From an uncultured Bacteroidales bacterium (GTDB taxonomy: Bacteria; Bacteroidota; Bacteroidia; Bacteroidales; UBA932): a stretch of 64,000 nt of DNA. The notes below the pieces were generated by a model. The model saw only the letters and a list, made by a program, of their open reading frames with translations. It was not told the DNA's origin and searched no databases. Where the stretch lies: the NCBI GenBank assembly GCA_947588835.1, contig CANPZS010000003.1:20497-84496 (forward strand), written 5' to 3'. The number at the start of each line of letters is the position of its first letter. Position 1 is the first letter of the stretch. A program made the position numbers and the translations under genes. This document shows positions 9,936-19,789 of this stretch, piece by piece.

Positions 9936-10921
9936 GCGGACTCAAGATAATGGGGAGCCCCCTTCCCAATATACCCTGGGAAGAGCGTCCCGCCGGCTGC
10001 GACAAACCGTTATGGAGATATTCGGCCAATCCGATAATCCCGAGGGATCTCCTTCCGGACAGCAACAGCATCTTCAACAGCGCCGTAGTGCCATTCGGCA
10101 AAGGCTTCGCGGGAGTGTTCCGCTGCGACGACACCAACCGCCGGATGACGCTTCACGCGGGTTTTTCCGACGACGGCTTCAAATGGCGCATCGAAAAGGA
10201 GCCGATAAGGTTCGAAGGCGGCGCGGACGAATGGATATACGGCTATGATCCCCGGGTATGCATGATAGAGGGCAGCTATTACGTGACATGGTGCAACGGC
10301 TATCACGGACCGACCATCGGTCTGGCACGGACCGAGGACTTCAGGACATTCAGGCAGATGGAAAACGCCTTCCTGCCCTACAACCGCAACGGAGTATTGT
10401 TCCCGCGCAGGATAGGAGGCCGCTACGCCATGCTGTCGCGTCCAAGCGACACCGGCCACACCGCATTCGGGGACATATTCTATTCGGAGTCCCCGGACCT
10501 GGAGTTCTGGGGCAGGCACCGCCACGTCATGTCGCCGGCCCCGTTCGAGACAAGCGCATGGCAGTGCATGAAAGTCGGGGCCGGCCCGGTGCCGATAGAG
10601 ACTTCCGAAGGGTGGCTGATATTCCATCACGGCGTCCTGCATTCCTGCAACGGCTATGTATATTCTTTCGGCTCGGCCCTGCTCGACCTCGACAGGCCGT
10701 GGAAGGTCGTCGCCCGCAGCGGCCCTTATCTGCTGTCCCCGCAGGCCCTGTACGAATGCGTTGGGGACGTGCCCAACGTGACGTTCCCGTGCGCCGCGCT
10801 GCACGATCCCGAAAGCGGCAGGATAGCGATCTATTACGGCTGCGCCGACACCGTCACCTCGCTTGCGTTCGGCTACGTGGAGGAAATCGTGGAATTCACA
10901 AAAAAAACAAGCATAGTATGA
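9932..10921 (+). CDS. Glycoside hydrolase family 130 (beta-mannoside phosphorylase or hydrolase)
   Basis: 329 residues without a signal peptide, so probably cytosolic. The five-bladed beta-propeller family signature is clear ([15 protein letters not shown], then [17 protein letters not shown]). GH130 members either phosphorolyse Man-beta-1,4-GlcNAc or Man-beta-1,4-Glc to mannose-1-phosphate, or hydrolyse beta-1,2-mannosides. Next to GH92 enzymes, the Man-beta-1,4-GlcNAc phosphorylase role in N-glycan core breakdown is the most attractive. I cannot decide phosphorylase versus hydrolase without aligning the phosphate-binding residues. Overlaps its neighbours by 4 bp on both sides, implying coupled translation. 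Confidence 0.85.
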   Translation: MSGLKIMGSPLPNIPWEERPAGCDKPLWRYSANPIIPRDLLPDSNSIFNSAVVPFGKGFAGVFRCDDTNRRMTLHAGFSDDGFKWRIEKEPIRFEGGADEWIYGYDPRVCMIEGSYYVTWCNGYHGPTIGLARTEDFRTFRQMENAFLPYNRNGVLFPRRIGGRYAMLSRPSDTGHTAFGDIFYSESPDLEFWGRHRHVMSPAPFETSAWQCMKVGAGPVPIETSEGWLIFHHGVLHSCNGYVYSFGSALLDLDRPWKVVARSGPYLLSPQALYECVGDVPNVTFPCAALHDPESGRIAIYYGCADTVTSLAFGYVEEIVEFTKKTSIV

Positions 10922-13128
10922 AACGGCTGACGGCGATACCGCTCCTCTGCATCGCACTGTGCGCCGGAGCGCAGACCGAATACGTGAACCCGTTCATCGG
11001 CACCGCCAATTTCGGCGCCTGCAATCCCGGAGCCGTGACGCCCAACGGGATGATGAGCGTCTCCCCGTTCAACGTCATGGGCTCCGACCTCAACGTATGG
11101 GACAAGGACAGCCGCTGGTGGTCCACTCCCTACGCGGATGAAAACAGTTTCTTCACCGGCTTTTCCCATGTCAATCTCAGCGGCGTGGGCTGTCCCGAAC
11201 TCGGCTCCCTGCTCACGATGCCCACTTCCGGGCCGCTGCAGACCGACTACCGCGCCTACGGCAGCGAATATGCCGATGAATGCGCAAGCCCCGGATACTA
11301 CGCCCTCACGCTGCTGAACGGCGGCATAAGGGCCGAAGCGACCGCTACCGCACGCAGTTCCGCGGAACGCTACACGTTTCCCGCCGGCCGGGCAAACATT
11401 CTCCTGAACCTCGGAGAAGGCCTCACCAACGAATCGGGCGCCATGGTGCGCAAGGTATCGGACACTGAAATAGAGGGCATGAAGCTGGCAGGCACCTTTT
11501 GCTACAATCCGCAGGCGGTGTTCCCGGTTTATTTCGTGCTGCGCGTGAGCAAGGCCCCGTCGGAAAGCGGTTTCTGGAAAAAACAGCGCCCGATGACGGC
11601 TGAAGCCGCATGGGATCCCGACGCAGGGAAATACAAAATATACAGCAGATACGGCCGCGAACTTGCCGGCGACGACATAGGCTATTGGTTCAGCTGGAAT
11701 GACGTTGCGGAGAACGAGCGGATAGAGGTGCAGATGGGAATCTCTTTCGTCAGCACGGCCAACGCCAGGGAAAATCTCGACGCGGAGCAGAAAGGCTTCA
11801 ATTTCGACAAAGTACGTGCGGATGCCGAAAATCTGTGGAAAAGGGATCTCGGGCGCATATCGGTGGAGGGCGGCGACGAGGACACGAAAACAGTGTTCTA
11901 CACGGCTCTTTACCACACTCTTATCCATCCCAACATATTGAACGACGTCAACGGAGAATATCCCCTCATGGAAAACGGGGGCACGGGCAGGACGGAGGAC
12001 GGACACGACCGCTACACGGTGTTCTCGCTCTGGGATACCTGCCGCAATCTCCATCAGCTGATGACGCTGCTCTATCCCGACAGGCAGACCGACATGGTGC
12101 GCTCAGCCGTCGACATGTACAAGGAATGGGGATGGATGCCCAAATGGGAACTCTACGGCCGCGAGACGTTTACAATGGAGGGGGATCCGGCCGTTCCCAT
12201 GATTGTGGACACATGGCTCAAAGGATTGAGGGACTTCGACGCCGACGCGGCCTACGAAGCCTTCATAAAGTCCGCCGGCACTCCGGGCAAAGACAACAAG
12301 ATGCGCCCCGACGTTGATCCATACATCGAAAAGGGATATATCCCGACAGGCTATTTCGCCGCCGACTTCAGCGGGGACAATTCCGTGTCGCACGCCCTCG
12401 AATATTACATGGCCGACAACGCCCTGGCGCTTTTCGCCGAAGCCCTCGGACATGAAGAAGACGCGGCGCTTTTCAGGGAACGTTCCCTCGGATACAGGCA
12501 TTATTACAGCACCGAATCGGGGACACTGCGTCCCATTACGGCCGACGGGACTTTTCTGGAGCCGTTCAATCCGAGACAGGGGGAAAACTTCGAGACGGTT
12601 CCCGGATTTCACGAAGGAAGCGCCTGGAACTACACTTTTTATGTTCCCCACGACATTCCGGGACTCGCCGGGCTGATGGGAGGGCGCAAAGCCTTCGTCG
12701 CAAAACTCGAAAAAGTGTTTGACGAAGGACTGTTCGATCCGGCCAACGAGCCCGACATAGCCTATCCCTACCTGTTCAGCAGATTCAGGGGCCAAGAGCC
12801 GAAGACGTGGAAAACCGTGTCGGAAATATTGGAAAGACATTACCGCAATGCGCCGGACGGCATTCCGGGCAACGACGACACGGGCACCATGTCCGCCTGG
12901 GCGGTATTTTCCATGATGGGCTTTTATCCGGACTGTCCCGGAGAGCCATTCTACACGCTGACCATGCCGGCGTTCGATGCAGTCACGCTGCATCTGCCCG
13001 ACGGAAAGGATCTGAGGATCGAGCGTTCCCCCGGCGCAAAGGGAGCCCGCGTCGGAGGCAAAAAGATTAAAAATTACAGGATAAACCATAAAGAACTCAT
13101 CGGAGCCGGCACCATCAAATGGGAATAA
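10918..13128 (+). CDS. GH92 alpha-mannosidase (first of three)
   Basis: 736 residues from the ATG at 10918, which overlaps the GH130 stop (ATGA) and begins a signal peptide ([19 protein letters not shown]). The frame is open far upstream but that part has no GH92 similarity. Family marks: the N-terminal [33 protein letters not shown] and the C-terminal catalytic loop [21 protein letters not shown] with its paired aspartates. GH92 enzymes are calcium-dependent inverting exo-alpha-mannosidases that trim high-mannose N-glycans or alpha-mannan. Its loop GNDDTGTMS differs from GNEDEGQMS and GDEDNGQTS in the two paralogues downstream, so the three probably differ in linkage preference. Confidence 0.94.
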   Translation: MKRLTAIPLLCIALCAGAQTEYVNPFIGTANFGACNPGAVTPNGMMSVSPFNVMGSDLNVWDKDSRWWSTPYADENSFFTGFSHVNLSGVGCPELGSLLTMPTSGPLQTDYRAYGSEYADECASPGYYALTLLNGGIRAEATATARSSAERYTFPAGRANILLNLGEGLTNESGAMVRKVSDTEIEGMKLAGTFCYNPQAVFPVYFVLRVSKAPSESGFWKKQRPMTAEAAWDPDAGKYKIYSRYGRELAGDDIGYWFSWNDVAENERIEVQMGISFVSTANARENLDAEQKGFNFDKVRADAENLWKRDLGRISVEGGDEDTKTVFYTALYHTLIHPNILNDVNGEYPLMENGGTGRTEDGHDRYTVFSLWDTCRNLHQLMTLLYPDRQTDMVRSAVDMYKEWGWMPKWELYGRETFTMEGDPAVPMIVDTWLKGLRDFDADAAYEAFIKSAGTPGKDNKMRPDVDPYIEKGYIPTGYFAADFSGDNSVSHALEYYMADNALALFAEALGHEEDAALFRERSLGYRHYYSTESGTLRPITADGTFLEPFNPRQGENFETVPGFHEGSAWNYTFYVPHDIPGLAGLMGGRKAFVAKLEKVFDEGLFDPANEPDIAYPYLFSRFRGQEPKTWKTVSEILERHYRNAPDGIPGNDDTGTMSAWAVFSMMGFYPDCPGEPFYTLTMPAFDAVTLHLPDGKDLRIERSPGAKGARVGGKKIKNYRINHKELIGAGTIKWE

Positions 13129-13153
13129 GCGCACGATGTAAAAATTTTCTGCC

Positions 13154-15340
13154 ATGAAAAAGATTGCGGCATTGTCGCTGACACTCGGCATCATCGCGGC
13201 CTGCAGCGAAAGCATTCCGGAAGACTATGCATCTTTCGTCGATCCCCTGATAGGTTCCGGCGGACACGGACACGTATTCGTAGGAGCGTCCGTGCCATTC
13301 GGCGCCGTACAGCTCGGCCCCACAAGCATTCCGCAGGAATGGGACTGGTGCTCGGGATATCATGAAAGCGACAGCACGGTAATCGGATTTTCGCATACGC
13401 ACCTTGAAGGGACGGGCATAGGCGACCTGTTCGACATAACCGTCATGCCGGTCACCGGCGAAGTGACGTACGCAAGGGGCAGCGAGGACGACCCGGATTC
13501 GGGACTCTGGTCGTACGCCGCACATTCGCGGCAGATCGTAGAACCCGGCTATTACAAAGTGGACCTTCTCCGCTACGGCATCACAGCGGAGCTCACCGCC
13601 ACGGCCAGAACCGGGCTCCACAGATACACGTTCCCTGAAAACGCCGGATCGGCCATAGTGTTCGACCTCGAGAACGGAGGATGCTGGGACAAGGCCACAA
13701 TGACGGAAATCCGGCAGGAAAGCGCAACAGGCATAAGCGGCCTGCGCTTCTCAAAAGGCTGGGCGGACGATCAGAGGCTGTTCTTCCATGCCGAATTTTC
13801 CCGGCCTTTCGACAGCGTCGAACTGATAGGCCCCGACAAGGAACATCCCCTGTATGCAAGGATGAATTTCTCCACTTCCGAAGGGGAGCGCATTTTGGTA
13901 AAAGTCTCCATATCGCCCGTGAGCATAGAGGGGGCCAAGGCGAACATGGCCGCGGAAATGCCCGGCTGGGACTTCGACGCAGTGAAGGCCGAAGCCCGCA
14001 CGGCATGGAACAGGGAGCTGTCCAAAATTAAAATCGACACCGCGGATTCCACCGCCATGCGCATATTCTACACCGGACTGTATCACACTATGATACATCC
14101 GGCGGTATTCAACGACACGGACGGAAATTACCGCGGGGCCGACGGGGAAATCCACGGGAACGCCGATTTCGTCAACTACACGGTATTCTCGCTCTGGGAC
14201 ACGTACAGGGCGGCCCATCCGCTTATGACCATCATCCACCCGGAAAAGGTCAACGACATCGTGAACACGATGCTGCACATTTATGAGCAGCAGGGAAAAC
14301 TTCCCGTATGGCATCTCATGGGCTGCGAAACCAACTGCATGATAGGCAATCCCGGCGTAATCACAGTGGCGGACGCACTCGTAAAAGGATTCAAAGGCTT
14401 CGACGCCGAACTCGCCTACGCCGCCATGAAAAACACCGTCATGCTCGACGAGCGGGGGCAGGATCTGCGGAAGCAATACGGGTTCATCCCCTGCGACCTC
14501 TACAATGAAGGGCTCGCCAACGACATGGAATACGCCATCGCCGACGCCGCTGTGGCCAATGCGGCCGAATTCCTCGGCAAAAAAGAAGACGGCGAATTTT
14601 TCCGGAAGCGCAGCCGTTCCTACCTGAACTATATGGACAAGGAAACGCTGCTGGCCCGCGGCCGCCTTTCCGACGGCAGCTGGAGGACGCCTTTCAATCC
14701 GTTCGCATCCAACCACAGGGAGCAGGACTATTGCGAAGGCAACGCCTGGCAATACACATGGCTGGCGCCGCACGACTTCGAAGGCCTTACGGAATTTTAC
14801 GGCTCGACGGAAAATCTGACCGCGCGGCTCGACACCCTTTTCGCCCAAAAGACCGAGATAGAGGGCAGCAACGTCTCCCCTGACATATCCGGCATGATAG
14901 GCCAGTACGCCCACGGCAACGAGCCGAGCCACCACATACTCTATTTTTACACGATGGCCGGCGAGCCCGCGAAAACGGCCGACAAGGTGCGCGAAGTGTA
15001 CGCCACCCAATATTCGGACAGGCCGGACGGGCTTTCGGGCAACGAAGACGAGGGCCAGATGAGCGCATGGTACGTCCTTTCAAGCCTCGGCTTCTATCAG
15101 GTGGAGCCGGCAGTCCCGCGATACTGGTTCGGGGCTCCCCTGTTCGACAGGGCCGTGGTGAAAGTGTCCGGAGGAGAATTCGTGATACGCGCCGAAAATC
15201 TGTCGGACACGGACAGATACATTCAGAAGGTGACTCTGGACGGCAGGGAATACAAACTGCCTTACATAAGCTACAAAGACATATATAAAGGCGGCGAACT
15301 TGTCTTCACCATGGGAGACAGTCCGGCTAAATGGTATTGA
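13154..15340 (+). CDS. GH92 alpha-mannosidase lipoprotein (second of three)
   Basis: 728 residues. The N-terminus MKKIAALSLTLGIIAACSES is a lipoprotein signal with the lipid-carrying Cys at residue 17, so the enzyme is probably membrane-anchored. It has the GH92 marks FVDPLIGSGGHGHVFVGAS, HTHLEGTGIGD, FSLWDTYRAAHPLM and the catalytic loop GNEDEGQMSAWYVLSSLGFY. The RBS region is A-rich and the gap to the previous gene is 25 bp. The histidine- and glycine-rich start is typical of members acting on alpha-1,2 mannose, though that cannot be proven here. Confidence 0.94.
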   Translation: MKKIAALSLTLGIIAACSESIPEDYASFVDPLIGSGGHGHVFVGASVPFGAVQLGPTSIPQEWDWCSGYHESDSTVIGFSHTHLEGTGIGDLFDITVMPVTGEVTYARGSEDDPDSGLWSYAAHSRQIVEPGYYKVDLLRYGITAELTATARTGLHRYTFPENAGSAIVFDLENGGCWDKATMTEIRQESATGISGLRFSKGWADDQRLFFHAEFSRPFDSVELIGPDKEHPLYARMNFSTSEGERILVKVSISPVSIEGAKANMAAEMPGWDFDAVKAEARTAWNRELSKIKIDTADSTAMRIFYTGLYHTMIHPAVFNDTDGNYRGADGEIHGNADFVNYTVFSLWDTYRAAHPLMTIIHPEKVNDIVNTMLHIYEQQGKLPVWHLMGCETNCMIGNPGVITVADALVKGFKGFDAELAYAAMKNTVMLDERGQDLRKQYGFIPCDLYNEGLANDMEYAIADAAVANAAEFLGKKEDGEFFRKRSRSYLNYMDKETLLARGRLSDGSWRTPFNPFASNHREQDYCEGNAWQYTWLAPHDFEGLTEFYGSTENLTARLDTLFAQKTEIEGSNVSPDISGMIGQYAHGNEPSHHILYFYTMAGEPAKTADKVREVYATQYSDRPDGLSGNEDEGQMSAWYVLSSLGFYQVEPAVPRYWFGAPLFDRAVVKVSGGEFVIRAENLSDTDRYIQKVTLDGREYKLPYISYKDIYKGGELVFTMGDSPAKWY

Positions 15341-15344
15341 CGGC

Positions 15345-17657
15345 ATGAAAAAGGCATTCGCAATAATCTGCATGGCCGCGGCCGTCGCCGGATGCTCCCG
15401 CAAGCCCTGCGGCGACGGACTTCCTGCGGAGCCGGCGGATCTGGCGTCCACCCTCACGGGCACCATGTCGGACTACAGCCTGTCCGCAGGGAACACGTAT
15501 CCCGCCGTGGCCCTGCCGTGGGGCATGAATTTCTGGACGCCCCAGACTGGCAGGAACGGAGACGGATGGACCTACCGCTACGACGCGCACACCATACGCG
15601 GCATAAAGCAGACGCATCAGCCGTCCCCGTGGATAAACGACTACGGACAATTTTCGATAATGCCCGTCAAGGACGCCTCCAAGGCGGACGAGGACTCGCG
15701 CGCAAGCTGGTTTTCGCACAAGACTGAGACGGCAAGGCCCTATTACTACAAAGTCTATCTGGCGGACCATGACGTCACGGCCGAAGTCGCCCCGACCGAA
15801 AGGGCCGCCGTCATGCGGTTCACCTTTCCGGAAAACGAACTTTCGGGCATAGTGACGGACGCTTTCGACAGCGGCTCGTTTATCCGCGTGATGCCGGACA
15901 AGCGCACCATAGAAGGCTACACCACGCGAAACAGCGGCGGAGTCCCCTCAAACTTCCACAACTGGTTCGTAATCAAGTTCGACAAGGAAATAGAGAGTTT
16001 CGACATATACGACGGAGACTGCCGGACGGAAGGATACGAAGTGCATGGCGGACATGCCATAGCGACAGTGAAATTCCGCACCGCGCGGGGAGAGCGCGTG
16101 ACCGTCAGGACGGCGTCCTCGTTCATCTCCATGCAGCAGGCGTACACCAACCTGAAAGAAGTGGAGGGAAAGGATTTCGACACCGTGCGCGAAGAAGCGC
16201 GCAGACGCTGGAACGACGTTCTCGGCAGGATAATCGTCAGCGGCGGAAGCCCGGAACAATACCGCACTTTCTATTCCTGCCTGTACAGATGCCTGCTGTT
16301 TCCACGCAAATTCTACGAATGCGCCGAAGACGGGAAGATAATGCACTACAGCCCTTTCAACGGCAGGATATGCGAAGGAAAGCTGTACACCGACTCAGGC
16401 TTCTGGGACACTTTCAGGGCCCTGTTTCCGCTGCTAAACCTCGTATATCCCTCAATAAGCGAAGAAATCGAAGAAGGCTACGCCAACGTGGCCCTTGAAA
16501 ACGAATTCCTGCCGGAATGGGCGAGCCCCGGGCACAGGGACTGCATGGTAGGCAACAATTCAGCCTCCGTAGTGGCCGACGCCGTCGTCAAAGACATCTG
16601 CAAGACAGGGACCGAAGATCTCTACCGCGCCATCGTGCATGCCACCGGACACGTCCATCCCGAGGTAAGTTCGACAGGCCGTCTCGGACACGAATACTAC
16701 AATACGATAGGATACGTGCCTTCGGACGCGGGCATACGGGAAAGCGTGGCCCGCACCTTGGAATATGCCTATGACGACTGGTGCATATTGAAGCTCGCCG
16801 AAAAACTCGGAAGGCCCCGCGAAGAACTCGACAGATGGGCCGGCCGGGCCATGAATTACAAAAACGTCTTCGATCCCGAAACCGGACTGATGCGGGGCCG
16901 CAGGGCTGACGGCACGTTCGACGTCCCGTTCAACCCCTACAAATGGGGAGACGCCTTCACCGAGGGCAACGCATGGCACTACACATGGTCGGTATTCCAC
17001 GACATGGCCGGACTGGCGGAGCTCATGGGAGGCCGTAAGGCATTCTCCGCAATGCTCGACTCGGTATTCTCGGCGCCTCCCGTATACGATGACAGCTATT
17101 ACGGCGTGCGCATACACGAAATAACAGAAATGCAGGTGGCCGACATGGGCAACTACGCCCACGGCAACCAGCCGGCCCAGCACATCGCCTACCTGTACGA
17201 CTACGTCCAGGAGCCATGGAAGGCCCAATACTGGGTGCGAGAAATCATGGACAGGCTCTATTCCGCGACGCCGGACGGCTATTGCGGCGACGAAGACAAT
17301 GGACAGACTTCGGCCTGGTACGTCTTTTCGGCCCTCGGATTCTATCCCGTCTGTCCCGTGTCGGACCAATATTGCATCGGGTCTCCGCTCTTCCGCGAAG
17401 CCAAGATCAGGCTTGAAAACGGCAGGACGATCACCATCCGCGCGAAAGACAACGCCCCGGACAGACGCTACGTGCATTCCCTGAAAATCGACGGGCGCAG
17501 ATACGACAAAAACTACATAGAATACGGCACGCTGCTGAAAGGCGCGGAACTCGATTTCTCAATGTCAGAAAAGGCCTTTGAAAAGCGCGGAGTATCCGAC
17601 GAAGCCATACCTTACTCATTCAGCGACGAACTGGCCGGCAAATACAAAAAAAGATAA
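15345..17657 (+). CDS. GH92 alpha-mannosidase lipoprotein (third of three)
   Basis: 770 residues from the ATG at 15345, 4 bp after the previous stop. It starts a lipoprotein signal (MKKAFAIICMAAAVAGCS, Cys17); an in-frame ATG 45 bp upstream lies inside the preceding gene and is rejected. GH92 features include SAGNTYPAVALPWGMNFW, TYRYDAHTIRGIKQTHQPS, FWDTFRALFPLLN and the loop GDEDNGQTSAWYVFSALGFYP. This subgroup carries a DYSLSAGNTYPAVALP start instead of VDPFIG and is long for the family, so a distinct specificity is likely. Same operon as the other two. Confidence 0.94.
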   Translation: MKKAFAIICMAAAVAGCSRKPCGDGLPAEPADLASTLTGTMSDYSLSAGNTYPAVALPWGMNFWTPQTGRNGDGWTYRYDAHTIRGIKQTHQPSPWINDYGQFSIMPVKDASKADEDSRASWFSHKTETARPYYYKVYLADHDVTAEVAPTERAAVMRFTFPENELSGIVTDAFDSGSFIRVMPDKRTIEGYTTRNSGGVPSNFHNWFVIKFDKEIESFDIYDGDCRTEGYEVHGGHAIATVKFRTARGERVTVRTASSFISMQQAYTNLKEVEGKDFDTVREEARRRWNDVLGRIIVSGGSPEQYRTFYSCLYRCLLFPRKFYECAEDGKIMHYSPFNGRICEGKLYTDSGFWDTFRALFPLLNLVYPSISEEIEEGYANVALENEFLPEWASPGHRDCMVGNNSASVVADAVVKDICKTGTEDLYRAIVHATGHVHPEVSSTGRLGHEYYNTIGYVPSDAGIRESVARTLEYAYDDWCILKLAEKLGRPREELDRWAGRAMNYKNVFDPETGLMRGRRADGTFDVPFNPYKWGDAFTEGNAWHYTWSVFHDMAGLAELMGGRKAFSAMLDSVFSAPPVYDDSYYGVRIHEITEMQVADMGNYAHGNQPAQHIAYLYDYVQEPWKAQYWVREIMDRLYSATPDGYCGDEDNGQTSAWYVFSALGFYPVCPVSDQYCIGSPLFREAKIRLENGRTITIRAKDNAPDRRYVHSLKIDGRRYDKNYIEYGTLLKGAELDFSMSEKAFEKRGVSDEAIPYSFSDELAGKYKKR

Positions 17658-17659
17658 AT

Positions 17660-18769
17660 ATGGGAAACTACAAAAATGATTCGAGGATAGTCCTCACCCT
17701 CGACGCGGGCGGCACCAACATGGTCTTCGGGGCGATGAAAGGCGAAGAATACATCGCCGAACCCATTACGCTGCCTTCCAACGCAAACAACCTCGACCTG
17801 TGCCTGCGCACGATGGTGACAGGCTTCGAAAGCGTCATCAACCACCTCAAAAAAAGCCCGGTAGCCATCAGCTTCGCATTCCCCGGTCCGGCGGACTACC
17901 CCAACGGCATCATAGGCGGTTTCCTGCCCAACTTCCCTTCATTCAGGGACGGAGTGGCGCTCGGTCCTTTCCTCAAGAAACATTTCGGCATCCCGGTATT
18001 CATAAACAATGACGGAGACCTCTACGCCTTCGGCGAAGCCCTCGGAGGCGCGCTGCCCGAAATAAACGCCCGACTCGAGGCGGCCGGCTGCGCCAAGCGC
18101 TACCGCAACCTGATAGGCTACACCTTCGGCACCGGATTCGGCATCGGCACGGTCATAGACGGCCGTCTCAACCGGGGCGACAACTCCTGCGTGGAAACAT
18201 ACTGCCTCCCCCACCCCAAGATACGCGGCGTCATAGTGGAGGACGGAGTTTCCATCCGCGCCGTCAAACGCGTATACGGCGAAAGGAGCGGCTCGTCGGC
18301 CGACAACCTGACACCTAAAGACATTTTCGAAATAGCCGAAGGCGTCAGGCCGGGCGACCGCGAGGCAGCCAAGGCCGCATTCGCCGAAATGGGCGAAGTG
18401 GCCGGGGAAGCCATGGCCACGGCCGTCACCCTCATCGACGGCCTCATAGTCATAGGGGGAGGCATCACCGCTTCGGCAAAATACATAATGCCGTCCCTTC
18501 TGGAATCCATGCGCGGCAAGATCGGCACCCTGTCGGGAGACGAACTGAACAAGGTGCAGATGAAAGTCTACAATCTCGACGACGAAGACGAATTCGGGCA
18601 GTTCGTCCGCGGAGAGGCCCGCAACCTCAAGATTTACGGCAGCGACGAAGGAGTCGTCTATGACCCTCAGAAACGCGTCGGGGTCATGATTTCGAAGATG
18701 GGGGCCAGCAAAGCCATTTCGGTGGGCGCCTACGACTTCGCCCTTGCGGAAATAGACAAAAACGACTGA
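17660..18769 (+). CDS. ROK family sugar kinase without the usual zinc motif
   Basis: 369 residues. The ATP phosphate-binding start LDAGGTNMVFGA, FPGPADYPNGIIGG, the catalytic NNDGDLYAFGEA and FGTGFGIGTVIDG are ROK/glucokinase marks. The usual ROK zinc motif (CxCGxxGCxE) is not present; the matching segment reads CVETYCLPHPKIRG. It lies between GH92 and manA, so phosphorylation of mannose, or of GlcNAc from N-glycan, is the likely job. It starts 2 bp after the GH92 stop and ends 3 bp before manA. A transcriptional ROK repressor is unlikely because there is no N-terminal helix-turn-helix. Confidence 0.85.
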   Translation: MGNYKNDSRIVLTLDAGGTNMVFGAMKGEEYIAEPITLPSNANNLDLCLRTMVTGFESVINHLKKSPVAISFAFPGPADYPNGIIGGFLPNFPSFRDGVALGPFLKKHFGIPVFINNDGDLYAFGEALGGALPEINARLEAAGCAKRYRNLIGYTFGTGFGIGTVIDGRLNRGDNSCVETYCLPHPKIRGVIVEDGVSIRAVKRVYGERSGSSADNLTPKDIFEIAEGVRPGDREAAKAAFAEMGEVAGEAMATAVTLIDGLIVIGGGITASAKYIMPSLLESMRGKIGTLSGDELNKVQMKVYNLDDEDEFGQFVRGEARNLKIYGSDEGVVYDPQKRVGVMISKMGASKAISVGAYDFALAEIDKND

Positions 18770-18772
18770 GCC

Positions 18773-19780
18773 ATGTACCCTCTGAAATTCAAGCCCATAT
18801 TCAAGACACTCGTGTGGGGCGGCGAAAAAATCGCCGGCTACAAGGGCCTGCGGATCGATGACCGCAACATAGGCGAAAGCTGGGAACTGTCCGGCGTAAA
18901 AGGCAACGAATCCGTGGTGGCCAACGGCGAACTGGCCGGCAGGACCATCACGGAGCTCATCTCCGAATACAAAGGCCGGTTAGTCGGCAAGAAAGTCTAC
19001 GAAAAGAACGGCACGGAATTTCCGCTGCTCATCAAATTCATAGATGCCATGCAGGACCTCTCGGTGCAGGTGCATCCCGACGACGCATTGGCCGCCGCCA
19101 GGCACAACGGCTCGAAAGGCAAGACCGAAATGTGGTACGTGGTGCAGGCGGAGCCCGGGGCGCATCTGCTGAGCGGGCTCAAAAGCGCGATAACCCCCGA
19201 CGAATACATACGCAGGGTGGAGGAAAACAGCATCACCGAAGTCCTGAACGACTACAAGGTACATGCCGGAGACGTATTCTTCCTGCCCGCCGGACGCATA
19301 CACGCCATAGGCGCGGGCACCTTCGTCGCGGAGATACAGCAGACCTCCGACATAACTTACCGCATCTACGACTACGGACGCCCGGGACTCGACGGCAAGC
19401 CCCGCGAACTGCATACGGAACTTGCGAAAGACGCCATAGACTACACTGTATATCCTGACTACAGGACGGTATACGAAGCCGGGACCGACAAAGAGACCGT
19501 CCTTGTGGACTGCGACTATTTCACCACCTCGCTCTACGACCTCTCAAAGCCGTTCACGCATGACCTCAGAGACATCGACTCTTTCCTCGCCGTCATCTGC
19601 ATCGAAGGCGAAGGCACCGTCGCGGACGCGGAGCCTCTCTCGGGAAACGGCCCGACGAAAGGGCACGTCACCGACATAAGGCGCGGTGAAACCGTACTGA
19701 TACCGGCATCGTCCGTAGGGGTGACCTTCAAGCCGGCGGCAGGTTCAAGGCTGAAACTGCTCACGAGCCGCATCCGCTGA
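18773..19780 (+). CDS. manA: Type I mannose-6-phosphate isomerase
   Basis: 335 residues. Zinc ligands are visible in QVHPDD and the Glu of KTEMWYV, with FFLPAGRIHAIGAGTFVAEIQ and the catalytic YDYGRPGLDGKPRELH region. The enzyme converts mannose-6-phosphate to fructose-6-phosphate in the cytosol. Last gene of the operon; it closes the route from GH92-released mannose through the ROK kinase into glycolysis. Converges on the NagX-like gene 9 bp away, with no clear hairpin terminator between them. Confidence 0.94.
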   Translation: MYPLKFKPIFKTLVWGGEKIAGYKGLRIDDRNIGESWELSGVKGNESVVANGELAGRTITELISEYKGRLVGKKVYEKNGTEFPLLIKFIDAMQDLSVQVHPDDALAAARHNGSKGKTEMWYVVQAEPGAHLLSGLKSAITPDEYIRRVEENSITEVLNDYKVHAGDVFFLPAGRIHAIGAGTFVAEIQQTSDITYRIYDYGRPGLDGKPRELHTELAKDAIDYTVYPDYRTVYEAGTDKETVLVDCDYFTTSLYDLSKPFTHDLRDIDSFLAVICIEGEGTVADAEPLSGNGPTKGHVTDIRRGETVLIPASSVGVTFKPAAGSRLKLLTSRIR

Positions 19781-19789
19781 CGGATTGAT

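Noticed and set aside
10258..10917. A 220-codon upstream extension of the first GH92 frame
   Set aside because: It overlaps the whole GH130 gene, has an Arg/Pro-rich shadow composition and precedes a clean signal peptide at 10918.
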